A stretch of 5,322 nucleotides of DNA from Candidatus Cloacimonadota bacterium (GTDB taxonomy: Bacteria > Cloacimonadota > Cloacimonadia > Cloacimonadales > TCS61). Positions 5,278-5,322 of the stretch are shown one piece after another. The stretch is from assembly GCA_030628755.1 (NCBI GenBank), contig DAOVQH010000191.1, forward strand, positions 1-5,322, read 5' to 3'. Within the stretch, counting starts at the first letter, position 1. Each line of letters opens with the position of its first letter. The position numbers and the translations under genes were made by a program. The notes under the pieces were generated by a model, which made no database searches, had not been told where the DNA came from, and saw nothing but the letters and a program-made list of their open reading frames with translations.

Positions 5278-5322
5278 GTTTCTTCCGAATGAATTGAATA
5301 AATATCTGACTCAAATAAACGA
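5258..5322 (+). CDS. Start of a downstream gene (3' truncated), possibly rlmN
   Basis: An ATG at 5258 opens a frame that runs off the window after 21 codons (MKRHILEFLPNELNKYLTQIN). It overlaps the end of the PSP1 gene by 20 nt and has no clear Shine-Dalgarno, consistent with translational coupling inside an operon. The pattern of a short basic start, then I-L-x-F-x-x-x-E-L-x-x-x-L, resembles the opening of RlmN/Cfr-type 23S rRNA methyltransferases, but 21 residues are too few to be sure. The radical-SAM CxxxCxxC motif would lie beyond the window. Confidence 0.5.
   Translation, partial: MKRHILEFLPNELNKYLTQIN

Overview
This is an AT-rich chromosomal window. All genes I can support are on the + strand. 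The gene families point to the FCB side of the bacterial tree (Bacteroidota, Cloacimonadota, Marinimicrobia and relatives). The main evidence is a variant GlmU-like nucleotidyltransferase/acetyltransferase of the type known from Bacteroidota-like lineages, together with a secreted transglutaminase-like protein and a processive-type GT2 glycosyltransferase resembling those lineages. A Cloacimonadota-like genome is my best guess, but that is inference from style and not a database result.

Layout. (1) 1-438: C-terminal end of a membrane GT2 glycosyltransferase, cut by the window edge. (2) 439-741: a 303-bp gene-free stretch packed with palindromes. Its right part (594-721) is one copy of a dispersed repeat. 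(3) 742-1519: a tightly overlapping two-gene cassette, an AbiEii-like nucleotidyltransferase-fold protein followed by a small basic helical protein. It looks like a toxin-antitoxin or defence-type pair. (4) 1537-1640: a second copy of the same repeat, in the same orientation, so the cassette is closely bracketed by direct repeats. (5) 1692-5322: a compact run of genes, probably one operon: exported transglutaminase-like protein, GlmU-like sugar-nucleotide enzyme, RicT/YaaT-type PSP1 protein, and the first 21 codons of a further gene that overlaps the PSP1 gene by 20 nt (possibly rlmN).

The operon on the right looks like stable cell-envelope and housekeeping content. The repeat-NTase-small protein-repeat block looks like an accessory insertion between it and the glycosyltransferase gene. 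The most notable observation is this block: a candidate two-gene TA-like module between direct palindromic repeats whose hairpin tips differ in sequence while the flanking sequence is conserved. No tRNA, rRNA, CRISPR array or transposase gene was seen.
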